From CG2-30-51-40 sp041753575 (lineage in GTDB: Bacteria; Desulfobacterota; DSM-4660; Desulfatiglandales; Desulfatiglandaceae), in contig JBGSUA010000214.1 in the NCBI GenBank assembly GCA_041753575.1, positions 6,505 to 70,504 of the forward strand: 64,000 nucleotides of DNA, read 5' to 3'. The position numbers and the translations under genes were made by a program. Below, piece after piece: positions 1 through 7,206 of the stretch. Each line of letters begins with the position of its first letter. The stretch's first letter is position 1. The notes below the pieces were generated by a model. That model searched no databases, was not told the origin of the DNA, and saw only the letters and a program-made list of their open reading frames with translations.

Positions 1-1123
1 CCTCGCCGACCCTTGTGACAAGGGTCTTGATCATATTGGGTGTTAAATTCTGGGCCTCGTCGCAGAGTATGAACTGATTGGGGATGCTCCTTCCTCTGAT
101 GTAAGTGAGAGTCTCCATCTCAAGAAGACCTCTTTCAGTCAATTCGCTCATGATGTGGGAACAGTCTTCAGTTCCCTGGAAGAGGTGTTCAAGATTGTCG
201 AATATGGGTTGCATCCACGGTCTTAATTTTTCATCCTTAGATCCTGGCAGATAGCCAAGATCCTCTCCCATCGGAACTAATGGACGCATAATCAGAAACC
301 TGCGGTATGCCCTTTCCTGAACGACCTTCTCAAGACCAGCGGCAAGGGCGAGAAGGGTCTTGCCGGTTCCGGCCCCCCCCACCAGGGTGACCACCTGGAC
401 GGAATCATCCATGAGCAGATCAAAGGCGAATTTCTGCTCTTTGTTGCGGGCCGTTATGCCCCAATTGGGCTTATCCCCGTAATTCAACGGCAATAATCTA
501 CCCGGCTGATACCTGGCCAGCGCTGACTGGGAGCCGTTGGAAGGATTCTTCAAGATACAGAATTCATTGGGATTAGGTTCAGGTGCCGGCTCCCACGCAA
601 CCCAGCGCTTCTTGAAAAAGGCGTCGAATTCTTCGTGAGACAGGTAAATGTCTCTATATCCTTTATAGAGGTTGCCGCAGTCAACCTTGTCCGTCCTGTA
701 GTCCTCTGCTGCAATACCCATTACATCGGCCTTGATGCGCAGATTGAGATCTTTTGACACCAGAATCACTCTGAGACCGTCCTGTTGAATCAGGTTGAGT
801 GCCAGGCACAAGATTCTGTTATCATATTTCTTTGGGTCAAGCCCCTTCGGGAACTCAACCAACTCGTCGTGATTCAATTCGACCCTCAGACTGCCTCCAC
901 CCGGCAGGGTCACTCCTCTTGAAAGATGACCCTGCCCGCGGAGTGCATCAATTTCACGCGAGAAAAATCTGGCATTACGCCCAATTTCATCCTGCCTTCT
1001 CTTCTGATCATCAATCTCTTCTATTACTGCCAGAGGTATTACAATGTCGTTTTCCTGGAAATTGAGATAGGCGGTCGGATCATGCAATAGAACATTGGTG
1101 TCAAGCACATAGGTCTTGTCCAT
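1..1123 (-). CDS. PhoH-like ATPase with N-terminal PIN domain, 3' end outside window
   Basis: The gene runs off the left edge, so only the first ~374 residues are present. Translation from ATG at 1123 begins MDKTYVLDTNVLLHDPTAYL, a PIN-domain start with the conserved acidic DTN motif. A linker follows, then a P-loop ATPase with Walker A GGAGTGKTLLALAAG and a Walker B-like FILCDEAQN. This is the architecture of the PhoH2/YlaK family, which joins a PIN RNase fold to a PhoH helicase-like ATPase. The role is probably RNA metabolism; the substrate cannot be read from sequence. A good ribosome site (AAAGGAGA) lies just upstream of the ATG. The downstream partner is not visible. Confidence 0.9.
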   Translation of the reverse strand, partial: MDKTYVLDTNVLLHDPTAYLNFQENDIVIPLAVIEEIDDQKRRQDEIGRNARFFSREIDALRGQGHLSRGVTLPGGGSLRVELNHDELVEFPKGLDPKKYDNRILCLALNLIQQDGLRVILVSKDLNLRIKADVMGIAAEDYRTDKVDCGNLYKGYRDIYLSHEEFDAFFKKRWVAWEPAPEPNPNEFCILKNPSNGSQSALARYQPGRLLPLNYGDKPNWGITARNKEQKFAFDLLMDDSVQVVTLVGGAGTGKTLLALAAGLEKVVQERAYRRFLIMRPLVPMGEDLGYLPGSKDEKLRPWMQPIFDNLEHLFQGTEDCSHIMSELTERGLLEMETLTYIRGRSIPNQFILCDEAQNLTPNMIKTLVTRVGE

Positions 1124-2231
1124 AGGGTATCTCCTTTAGTTGATGGTTTTGTAAGAGGGGTTGCTGCCCGGCAGGTTTGGCAGGGCTGAACGGCTGACAA
1201 AAGGAGGTAAAGCCTGGTTAAGCTCAAAAAATCCAAGATGTTAAGCTCTAAGATAAAGCATGATCGGAAAGCAGCCTCCCTAATGATTGCCTGACGTTCT
1301 CAGTGGGTGAGATATATAGGAGGGCTGAGCCCCCCGAGAGTGGCATCTATTTCATGCCGGCATTCCTAAGTATAAATGATGTCTGATCATATTCAGTAAT
1401 CTTGAGTTCAAGCCATTACAGCCATGAGCCATAGCTGTAGCAAAGGACTGAAAGATTCGAGCTAAAGATGTTAAATGTGTAGGCACCCATCTTTGTGCCC
1501 ACTCCCTGGCCGGATATGTGCATGCGCTTAAGAGGATACAGGAGTTGCTCGATTGTAGTATCTGCATAAGATGCGTCTGGGCGCTGGCTGCCAATGGCTA
1601 TATCGCCGGTATTGTGATCAGGAAAGGTAGGTATGAGGGTGTACCCGTGGGGCTTTGCAAACTCCATAGTCACCCTGAGAGCATCGTTGAAGGCTCGGAA
1701 GAAGTTTAAAAGGTCCTCCCCGTCTGTCATTCTTTTCCCCTTTCATTCCTGGTTTTTTGACGGCTGCAAACTGGAAACCCCAAAGACCGCAAGCCTTTGC
1801 CGTTCTGCAGCCATGGTGAATACTGCCAGAATAATTGGATCAAGACTGGTAAAAAGAGTTCCAAAATCTTCCTGTTCGGACTCTTCAGAATTGCATGGTG
1901 CAGACGGCTGGTTAGGGGCTTATTACGGGACGGAAAGAAAAAGGTCAGAGTGCGGTGAGGACTTCGGGTTTCATCTGAGATGATAATTGAGGGAGTGTCA
2001 ACCGGTTCATGTTTATCTGGGTATTCGACACAGCGAATTGGGCAAAGGGGCGAAGCCTGAGAAAAATGCCTGTGAGAGCATAGGAGGGGCTATTCAGCCG
2101 CCGTAAATATTGATTGGTATCTTGGGGGATTGGTTTTCTTGGGGTGATAGTGGGATCGCCTTGTAGGGGCGCTCTTGGTTTCAGCCGTTTCGTAAAAGGG
2201 GTCGGTCTTAGAGGCAAGGGCAAACCAAAAA
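1124..2231. other. Gene-poor interval between phoH and a transposase remnant
   Basis: About 1.1 kb with no recognisable conserved gene. The only candidate is a weak minus-strand reading frame at 1416-1730, listed separately. Several other overlapping short frames on both strands look like noise. Together with the decayed transposase next to it, the interval looks like degraded accessory DNA. Confidence 0.5.
1416..1730 (-). CDS. Hypothetical protein, 104 aa, doubtful
   Basis: I do not recognise this frame. It begins MTDGEDLLNFFRAFNDALRV after a purine-rich stretch (AAAGGGGAAAAG) that could serve as a ribosome site. Its first ~65 residues have a protein-like composition. The last third (after residue 70) looks less convincing and may be a frame running on past a lesion. 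There are no transmembrane segments, cysteine motifs or known domains. It stands alone in a decayed region, so it may be a gene remnant or a chance frame. Confidence 0.25.
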   Translation of the reverse strand: MTDGEDLLNFFRAFNDALRVTMEFAKPHGYTLIPTFPDHNTGDIAIGSQRPDASYADTTIEQLLYPLKRMHISGQGVGTKMGAYTFNIFSSNLSVLCYSYGSWL

Positions 2232-2690
2232 TTATACAGGCATCAGCACGTTTCTGCCACAAAGGATAAACAGCTCATAGGCATCAAAGATGGCGTAGCG
2301 ACCTTGATCAAAGACGATAAGTTTGCTCCCGTTTTCCTGCTTTACCTTCTGGCGGAACCTTCTTATTCCGGTTTCCTCCCCGTCGCCTTCCCGTTTGTCC
2401 TGTATGTCCATCCATGTCCCGTAGTAAGGGCCATGGTGATAAGGGTAAGGTAGACATGGGAGCGGAAGGCAGAGGCACTGTTCTTCGGGGCTCTTTCTAT
2501 GAACCAGCCCTGCTTGGCCTCCCGGAACAGTCCGTTTTCAATAGTGCTCCTGGCATCATAGGCATTGAGGCTTTTCTACAGAAGAGTTTGTAAGGATCAC
2601 CAGGGTGTCACTGCCGGGGTTGTTTACCTTGTAAGGATCATCGAGGACAACAACGGCGTTTATAGGATTGGGATGAAAATCGGCTCTGTT
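2232..2690 (-). pseudogene. Decayed IS transposase, C-terminal remnant
   Basis: Three pieces in different frames on the minus strand join into the end of a DDE transposase. The first reads NAVVVLDDPYKVNNPGSDTL. The second contains YDARSTIENGLFREAKQGW and RSHVYLTLITMAL, typical of the conserved C-terminal catalytic block with its YxxRxxIEN..F.EAK signature. The third ends with DAYELFILCGRNVLMPV before TAA at 2232-2234. Frame changes near 2405 and 2575 and the missing N-terminal half show that it is dead. No terminal inverted repeats or target duplications were found. Its upstream edge abuts the broken end of the vapC-like gene at 2692. Confidence 0.8.
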
Positions 2691-2691
2691 T

Positions 2692-2934
2692 TCATGGCTT
2701 CCGCCTTGCCTCTTTTACAGGACTTCGTTTAAGAGCCTCAGCTATCCACTCTTTCGGCGATGGGCTGAGTTCAGTTCTGCCTTTCTCAGCCAAAACCAGA
2801 GTTTCCCATACCGTAATCGGAGATATGCACAACTCATAATCTTTGTCCTCAAGCAACTCTATGATGTTTATGCCTAATTTGCCAGGGTCCATAAGACTCC
2901 ATAACCATATATGCGGATCCAGCAGGTATTTCAT
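2692..2934 (-). pseudogene. Truncated VapC-like PIN toxin
   Basis: The frame starts MKYLLDPHIWLWSL and carries ISPITVWETLVLAEKGR, matching the first half of PIN-domain toxins of the MKYLLDTHIWLW type. Family members are usually about 125-130 residues; this one stops after 80. The third and fourth acidic residues of the active site, which lie in the C-terminal half, are lost. The similarity ends where the transposase remnant begins. The residue after the first catalytic Asp is Pro rather than the usual Thr. Its ATG overlaps the antitoxin stop (ATGA at 2931-2934), the normal arrangement for such pairs. The toxin is therefore probably inactive. Confidence 0.8.
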
Positions 2935-3164
2935 TCTGATATGACCTTCCAGTTATCGGTATCTTTTGCCGGAGAGATAATGTCTCCTGTAATCTTTCCC
3001 TTATCCCTCATGCATCCGAGCCATGACTCCTGTTCAGAAAAAGGCACGATTTTTACCAGGAGTCCTTTTTCATCCCTTATAAGCACGGGCTGATGGGAGT
3101 AAATTGTCGAGTCAATAATACTGTGGATAATTTTCTGAAATTTGGAAGGCTCTATCTCTTCCAT
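2931..3164 (-). CDS. Phd/YefM-type antitoxin of the broken vapC-like pair
   Basis: A 77-residue protein starting MEEIEPSKFQKIIHSIID, if ATG 3164 is used; an upstream ATG at 3215 would add 17 residues but has no ribosome site. The middle, with PVLIRDEKGLLVKIVPF, fits the Phd/YefM fold, in which this strand-turn-strand precedes the toxin-binding tail. The tail contains GKITGDIISP, commonly seen in this antitoxin class. The stop overlaps the start of the truncated toxin. A perfect 12-bp palindrome upstream (3233-3244) may be its autoregulatory operator. With the toxin broken this is probably an orphan antitoxin. Confidence 0.7.
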   Translation of the reverse strand: MEEIEPSKFQKIIHSIIDSTIYSHQPVLIRDEKGLLVKIVPFSEQESWLGCMRDKGKITGDIISPAKDTDNWKVISE

Positions 3165-3232
3165 TTGACATGTTCCCTCATCCCTTAAGGTGAGATACGA
3201 AATGTCTCGGCGCATTTCTCAGGCAGGATATA

Positions 3233-3244
3233 ATATCGCGATAT
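3233..3244. promoter_or_regulatory. Palindrome upstream of the Phd-type antitoxin
   Basis: ATATCGCGATAT is a perfect 12-bp palindrome about 70 bp upstream of the likely antitoxin start. Toxin-antitoxin operons are usually repressed by their antitoxin at such sites, so an operator role is plausible but inferred from position only. Confidence 0.35.
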
Positions 3245-3505
3245 GAAAGACAACGCAAAAGGAACGGGGAATCCTCTCGCATGGACGCAGGTAGCTTCAA
3301 CTTCCAGGCATCATGCATTCGAGGATGCCCTTGACAATTAGGCTGAGTCCAATCTTTGATAGTATTTGATAAAACTGGCATTGTTCCCGGCACTTATCCC
3401 CAAGGTGACACCCTGCTGCCTGATTGCAAACAAATCACTTGATGGCCAACGGTTGTAGCATTGTCTTAGTTTCCTAATCCGGATTTGGGGTTGGGAGATG
3501 ATACA

Positions 3506-4702
3506 TCAGCCAAGCAGGTCTTTCACTCCTTCATCCCACTGTGCCATCATAAGCTCGCCGACTTCGCGGAACTCCGGATGGTCAGCGATATACTTCGGAA
3601 TCATCCCCCTTGTTTCGGTTACCGCCGCGGCAATGCGCTTGAAAATATGCGCAATAACACCTACCGGCAGGGAAAGATGCGTCACGGCAAAACGTTCCAG
3701 CACCTTTCGGGGCCACCATTTTTTTGTTCCCTCCAGCGTAAGTGCGGGCACGTCTTTTCTGATATAGGCCGTGGTTGTCACAACGTCGTACACAGGCGCT
3801 AGTGTGACCTTGCCGCCAGGTGAGGCGTAGAGGACGCCGAAGTTCTTCAAATGGGCGTCGCCGTTGCGCGCCATGATCGAGAGCAACAGGGTCGCAAAAA
3901 ACTGCTCCCGTGCCGCGATCAGGTGTTCCCCGGAGACGAAGTCTCTGATGCTCCTCGCAACCCGTTCATAACTGCTTCCGTACTTCTTGGAGGTGCCGAA
4001 AGCTTGGAGACTGCACATATCCTCGAATCCCATGGGAACGCCGTCCGGGGTGAGGTCGAAGCGGCGCATTATAAAGAGACCGCCATTGTCTGAGAGATAA
4101 AATTCAGGCACAGGCAAATCGGAGCGTTTTGCCGCAGTCATGCAAAAATACTCGTTTGCCGCTAAATATGGGTAATCGCTTCCCCACGACTTGACTATGT
4201 AGCGAGCTGACGCTAATGTGCCTCGCTCTGTGGCATCAAGCAATACCTTAGGTTGAACGCCCGATATACCCGATCGCAGTGCATACCTGACAACAAGCTC
4301 ATGGAAAAGTTCACGGGTGTCAGGGTATGTGAGGAGTTCATTGAGGGATTCGGGTGTTTCTGAAATCTGTGGAAAAGCATCTTTGGTGAGGGAGAACCGG
4401 TTTCTACCAACTTGGTTCCCCCCGGTCACACGCAGAAGCGACAGGTCATCTTCGCCAATCATCTTGGCAATAGCCCGGCGGATGGCCTCCAGCAGGGCAC
4501 CCTCCGGCAGGTTCATCTGGAATATGGGATGCAGGTCGCGGCTTACCCAACTCTCAAGCCTTACAGGCATAGTCAGGGAAACCTGGGCATCGGCTCCGGC
4601 CTCCGTTGAGTAGGCGAACACATATTCGCGGTCCCGTTCCCGATCAAGAATACCGGACTTCATCTCTCCGGCCCATACGGCGAGGGACGGTGCGGCGGCC
4701 AT
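3506..4702 (-). CDS. hipA: HipA-family serine/threonine kinase toxin
   Basis: A full-length 398-residue HipA-like kinase. HipA proteins phosphorylate a cellular target (glutamyl-tRNA synthetase in E. coli) and slow growth. The N-terminal subdomain contains FQMNLPEG at about residue 60. The nucleotide loop is SGISGVQPK (146-153), followed by a candidate ATP-binding lysine in YIVKSW (172) and MRRFD (~214). The catalytic loop is NGDAHLKNF with Asp283 and Asn288, and the metal-binding Asp307 is in APVYDVV. All expected kinase residues are present, so the toxin looks active. The start codon shares one base with the stop of the HTH antitoxin upstream (TAATG), implying translational coupling. The target is not predictable from sequence. 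Confidence 0.92.
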   Translation of the reverse strand: MAAAPSLAVWAGEMKSGILDRERDREYVFAYSTEAGADAQVSLTMPVRLESWVSRDLHPIFQMNLPEGALLEAIRRAIAKMIGEDDLSLLRVTGGNQVGRNRFSLTKDAFPQISETPESLNELLTYPDTRELFHELVVRYALRSGISGVQPKVLLDATERGTLASARYIVKSWGSDYPYLAANEYFCMTAAKRSDLPVPEFYLSDNGGLFIMRRFDLTPDGVPMGFEDMCSLQAFGTSKKYGSSYERVARSIRDFVSGEHLIAAREQFFATLLLSIMARNGDAHLKNFGVLYASPGGKVTLAPVYDVVTTTAYIRKDVPALTLEGTKKWWPRKVLERFAVTHLSLPVGVIAHIFKRIAAAVTETRGMIPKYIADHPEFREVGELMMAQWDEGVKDLLG

Positions 4703-4947
4703 TAGCGGATCTCCTCATCACGCAGTTCTTCCAGAGTTGGAGGCCTTCCCGCCGGCCGGGTTTGCAACTCCAGTCCCAGAAATTCGAGCACCCGGATGAG
4801 TTTCCTCACGCCGATGTCCTGAACCGTACCTCTCTCGATCTGCCCGATGGTGTTACGACTCATGCCCAGCGCGTTTCCCAACTCTGCCTGGGTAATCCTT
4901 CGGCTTTTCCGGGCCTGCTGAATCTTTCTACCGATTTCGATTAACAT
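4702..4947 (-). CDS. hipB: HipB-like XRE-family antitoxin
   Basis: An 81-residue helix-turn-helix protein. The HTH spans about residues 8-58, with ITQAELGNALGMSRNTIGQIE giving the recognition helix region. The C-terminal tail, rich in Pro and Glu, is the expected HipA-contacting and protease-sensitive part. It lies directly before hipA and the two genes overlap by one base, so this is the antitoxin and autorepressor of the pair. Only weak ribosome-site sequence precedes the ATG. The promoter region is AT-rich and contains nested inverted repeats (4964-5009), which fits autoregulation. Confidence 0.9.
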   Translation of the reverse strand: MLIEIGRKIQQARKSRRITQAELGNALGMSRNTIGQIERGTVQDIGVRKLIRVLEFLGLELQTRPAGRPPTLEELRDEEIR

Positions 4948-4963
4948 GGATGAATCATATATA

Positions 4964-5009
4964 ATGCATAGTTATAAGTCAAGGAGATAATGACTTATAT
5001 ATGATGCAT
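4964..5009. promoter_or_regulatory. Nested inverted-repeat operator upstream of hipBA
   Basis: ATAAGTCA (4974-4981) and TGACTTAT (4991-4998) form a perfect inverted repeat with a 9-bp spacer. Outside it, ATGCAT occurs at 4964-4969 and 5004-5009, symmetric about the same centre near 4986. The whole is AT-rich and lies 17-62 bp upstream of the hipB start, where the promoter should be. HipB proteins bind such repeats, so this is the probable autoregulatory operator. Confidence 0.7.
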
Positions 5010-5074
5010 AATTATATTTTTTGGTACAGGTGCTTATCACCTCGGAGCAAATCCTGATTCTAAGGTGGGGTAAA

Positions 5075-5109
5075 GGACCGCTCCATACTCATTCAGCTAA
5101 GAGCGGTCC
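5075..5109 (-). terminator. Possible terminator after the GAF protein gene
   Basis: GGACCGCTC (5075-5083) and GAGCGGTCC (5101-5109) form a perfect 9-bp stem with a 17-base loop. It lies about 70 bp past the stop of the minus-strand GAF gene. Only TTTACC follows it on that strand, so a Rho-independent terminator is likely but not strong. Confidence 0.5.
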
Positions 5110-5181
5110 ATTGGCCGGGAAGGTTCTTGCACAGGATTAAATTAGGGGCTTAAATTGATTTACCTGGTAAAAAGTTTATTG

Positions 5182-5730
5182 TCACTGCCTTGGCAGCACA
5201 TTAGCCGTCACTTCAGCTATTGTCTGAACTGCGTTTAAAAGGCGACTGCTTGCCATCGCGGTTCCAATTGTGAGTGCCAGAACCTCCAGGGAGTCAATGT
5301 CTTCCTCTGAGGGCTTCCAGGCCTCTCCGCGATACAGGCGCAGGATGCCCAGAACGTCCCGTGCAAAGACGATGGGCACCGATACTATGGAAACAATTCC
5401 CTCTTCCCTTGCCTTTTCAGGGTACTGAACGGATTTTTCCCTGCTGACATCTTCACAGACAAAGGGCTTCCCATTGAGATTATCGGCGAAGCTCTTGTCC
5501 GCTGAAAGGGTTCCCTTTGTCAGATATGAAGGGCTCAGTCCGAAGGTGGCAAGCATCTCCAGTTCCTTATAATCGGGATTAAGGAAAAAAACAGCGCATC
5601 CTTTTACTGCCAAATCGGCAACAAGTAGCTGAACTATGCCATTAGCCATGGCGTCGAGGCTCTCGGATTCGGACGCTACCCTGATGGCTTTCTTCATCGT
5701 CTTCATGTCTATCTTATTCAGCGCGCTCAT
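5182..5730 (-). CDS. GAF-domain protein
   Basis: A 182-residue cytoplasmic protein that is essentially one GAF domain. After an N-terminal helix, the core holds CAVFFLNPDYKELEMLATFG, then KPFVCEDVSRE and VSIVSVPIVFARDVLGILRLY, the usual GAF strand pattern. GAF domains bind small ligands or redox cofactors and sense signals. There is no attached kinase or output domain, so it may act through a partner protein. GGAGGTG precedes the ATG. It lies 34 bp downstream of a universal stress protein gene, with which it is probably co-transcribed. The ligand is unknown. Confidence 0.8.
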   Translation of the reverse strand: MSALNKIDMKTMKKAIRVASESESLDAMANGIVQLLVADLAVKGCAVFFLNPDYKELEMLATFGLSPSYLTKGTLSADKSFADNLNGKPFVCEDVSREKSVQYPEKAREEGIVSIVSVPIVFARDVLGILRLYRGEAWKPSEEDIDSLEVLALTIGTAMASSRLLNAVQTIAEVTANVLPRQ

Positions 5731-5764
5731 TGGACACCTCCATCCAAAACAATCCGGGTTTCAC

Positions 5765-6229
5765 CTAGGTGGGAATGCAGACCGTAACGTCTTTTACCGT
5801 TGAAAGTATCTTGTCGTGTACGCTCTTCGCGAAAAGCTTACTTACCTTCCCTGGGGTAGGTGTAAGAACAACTACATTGTAACGGCCCTTAATAACCGTA
5901 TCAATTATCTCGTCAGCCACATTCTTGTCCCGCCTCTTAAATATTATGTCAATCTGAGCCGGGGAAAAGCCTCTTTTTGTAAAGTATTGCTTCGCAATCT
6001 CAAGGCCTTCTCTCTTTCTCTTAAGTTCTTCTGAAAGGTAGAGAAGCCCTCCTTTCATTTTAGCGAGTTCCGGATTTGCAGTTAGATCAATCTCCGGGAC
6101 GGGGGGATAGGCGTTAAAGATGCTTATCCCCGCATCATGCCTTTTCGCAAGCATGGTTACAATAAAGTCAAATGCCTTCCAGTCATGCACCGAGAAATTG
6201 TAAGGAACCAAAACCTTAACCGCAGTCAT
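5765..6229 (-). CDS. Universal stress protein (UspA) family
   Basis: A 154-residue protein beginning MTAVKVLVPYNFSVHDWKAF, a UspA-fold first strand. The usual ATP-binding glycine motif (GxxG followed by GS/T) is replaced by TPTPGKVSKLFAKSVHDKIL, so it may belong to the non-ATP-binding subgroup. The C-terminal strand VTVCIPT is typical. GGAGGAAG lies upstream of the ATG. The downstream GAF gene suggests a small stress-sensing operon. It ends in TAG, which shows that this organism uses TAG as an ordinary stop codon. Confidence 0.8.
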   Translation of the reverse strand: MTAVKVLVPYNFSVHDWKAFDFIVTMLAKRHDAGISIFNAYPPVPEIDLTANPELAKMKGGLLYLSEELKRKREGLEIAKQYFTKRGFSPAQIDIIFKRRDKNVADEIIDTVIKGRYNVVVLTPTPGKVSKLFAKSVHDKILSTVKDVTVCIPT

Positions 6230-6741
6230 ATCTTCCTCCTTTCATTAATGGTTGATAAAAGCTACAAAAGCACAACCCTTTGAGGACTAAAAGCCATGGT
6301 TAGGAAAGGCTCCCTCTGCTCAGAGCGCTAAACTAGGCGCTAAATGAACCCGGGGGAACTCATTTTATACTATATGAAAGCTATAGGAAAAATATAATGC
6401 CTGTCAACTGTAAACATTTTCCCGGCTGCAGGCCTTGAGAAGATATCTCGCGAGAACCTAATTTCAAGCCGGTGGAACTCCTTGGAACTCGTGAACTTCT
6501 ATCCCGCAGCACAGGGTCTTTGTAAACCGACCGATGAATGATTAAAATAAAACGGCGTGCATTATCCGGAGGACCGATGGACGCGGACGGCGTTTATATG
6601 AAAATGGATCGTCATACCGGCACTGGCTGGAATCCATTATTTTAACATGAATTCCGGATCGGGTCCGTAATGAGAGGGTGGGGATTGATCCTTTGTTGTG
6701 CCAGGCCTGAGCATGGGGGGTTACCTAGAGGGAGATTGAGG
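6230..6741. other. Intergenic region with a degenerate dispersed repeat
   Basis: No gene was recognised in these 512 bp. There is a 10-bp palindrome TCTCGCGAGA at 6446-6455. The right part contains a degenerate copy of the dispersed hairpin repeat, listed separately. The interval separates the divergent universal stress protein and rseC genes, so promoters for both should be here; I could not place them. Confidence 0.5.
6591..6673. repeat. Dispersed hairpin repeat, degenerate copy C
   Basis: Starts with TTTATATGAAAAT and ends with ATTCCGGATCGGGTCCGTAATGA. These match the two ends of the better preserved copies at 36244-36397 and 23121-23253. The middle is shortened and diverged. It behaves like a non-coding, hairpin-rich interspersed element. 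Confidence 0.6.
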
Positions 6742-7206
6742 ATGGTTAGAGAGCAGGGGACAGTAGAGGGGCTCAAGGGCGGGAAGTCCGTGGTCAGAAT
6801 AGAGCGCTCATCGGCCTGTGCCTCATGCGAGTCAAAGGCATCCTGCCACATAGAGGGCGACAAGGAACTCCTTGTTGAGGTGAGGAACATATTGGGTGCT
6901 AGGGAAGGCGATAGGGTGGAGATAAGCATGCCGACCGCGTCGGTGATGAAGATCTCCGCCTTTGTCTATATAGTTCCGGTCGCGGGACTTATCGCTGGAG
7001 CCATCCTGGGGGGGTGGCTGGCGGATTTATTTCCGATTGGGGATAATGCCTCAAGGGTTCTGGGAGGAGCCCTGGGCCTGGGGCTGAGCCTTGCAATCGT
7101 AATATACTTCGACCGCTCTGTGCGCTCCAGACCCGATTATCAACCCAGCATGACGCGGATCATCAGGAAGGCTGACGTAATCCCTCCATCCGGCGGTAAC
7201 AGATAA
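6742..7206 (+). CDS. rseC: RseC/MucC-family protein (SoxR-reducing system)
   Basis: A 154-residue membrane protein. The start at 6742 (MVREQGTVEGL) is preferred over an upstream in-frame ATG at 6670, because GGGAG and GAGG lie just upstream and family similarity begins there. The N-terminal soluble part has the cluster CASCESKASCH (about residues 30-40), the cysteine signature of RseC. Two transmembrane helices follow (about 73-95 and 108-128). In gammaproteobacteria RseC works with Rnf-type (Rsx) complexes to keep SoxR reduced and also modulates sigma-E. Its position next to rnfB supports a tie to Rnf. Its 3' end overlaps the convergent rnfB by 44 bp. Confidence 0.85.
   Translation: MVREQGTVEGLKGGKSVVRIERSSACASCESKASCHIEGDKELLVEVRNILGAREGDRVEISMPTASVMKISAFVYIVPVAGLIAGAILGGWLADLFPIGDNASRVLGGALGLGLSLAIVIYFDRSVRSRPDYQPSMTRIIRKADVIPPSGGNR

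Noticed and set aside
3178..3393. 71-codon minus-strand frame upstream of the Phd-type antitoxin
   Set aside because: It overlaps the promoter palindrome and shows no protein-like features.
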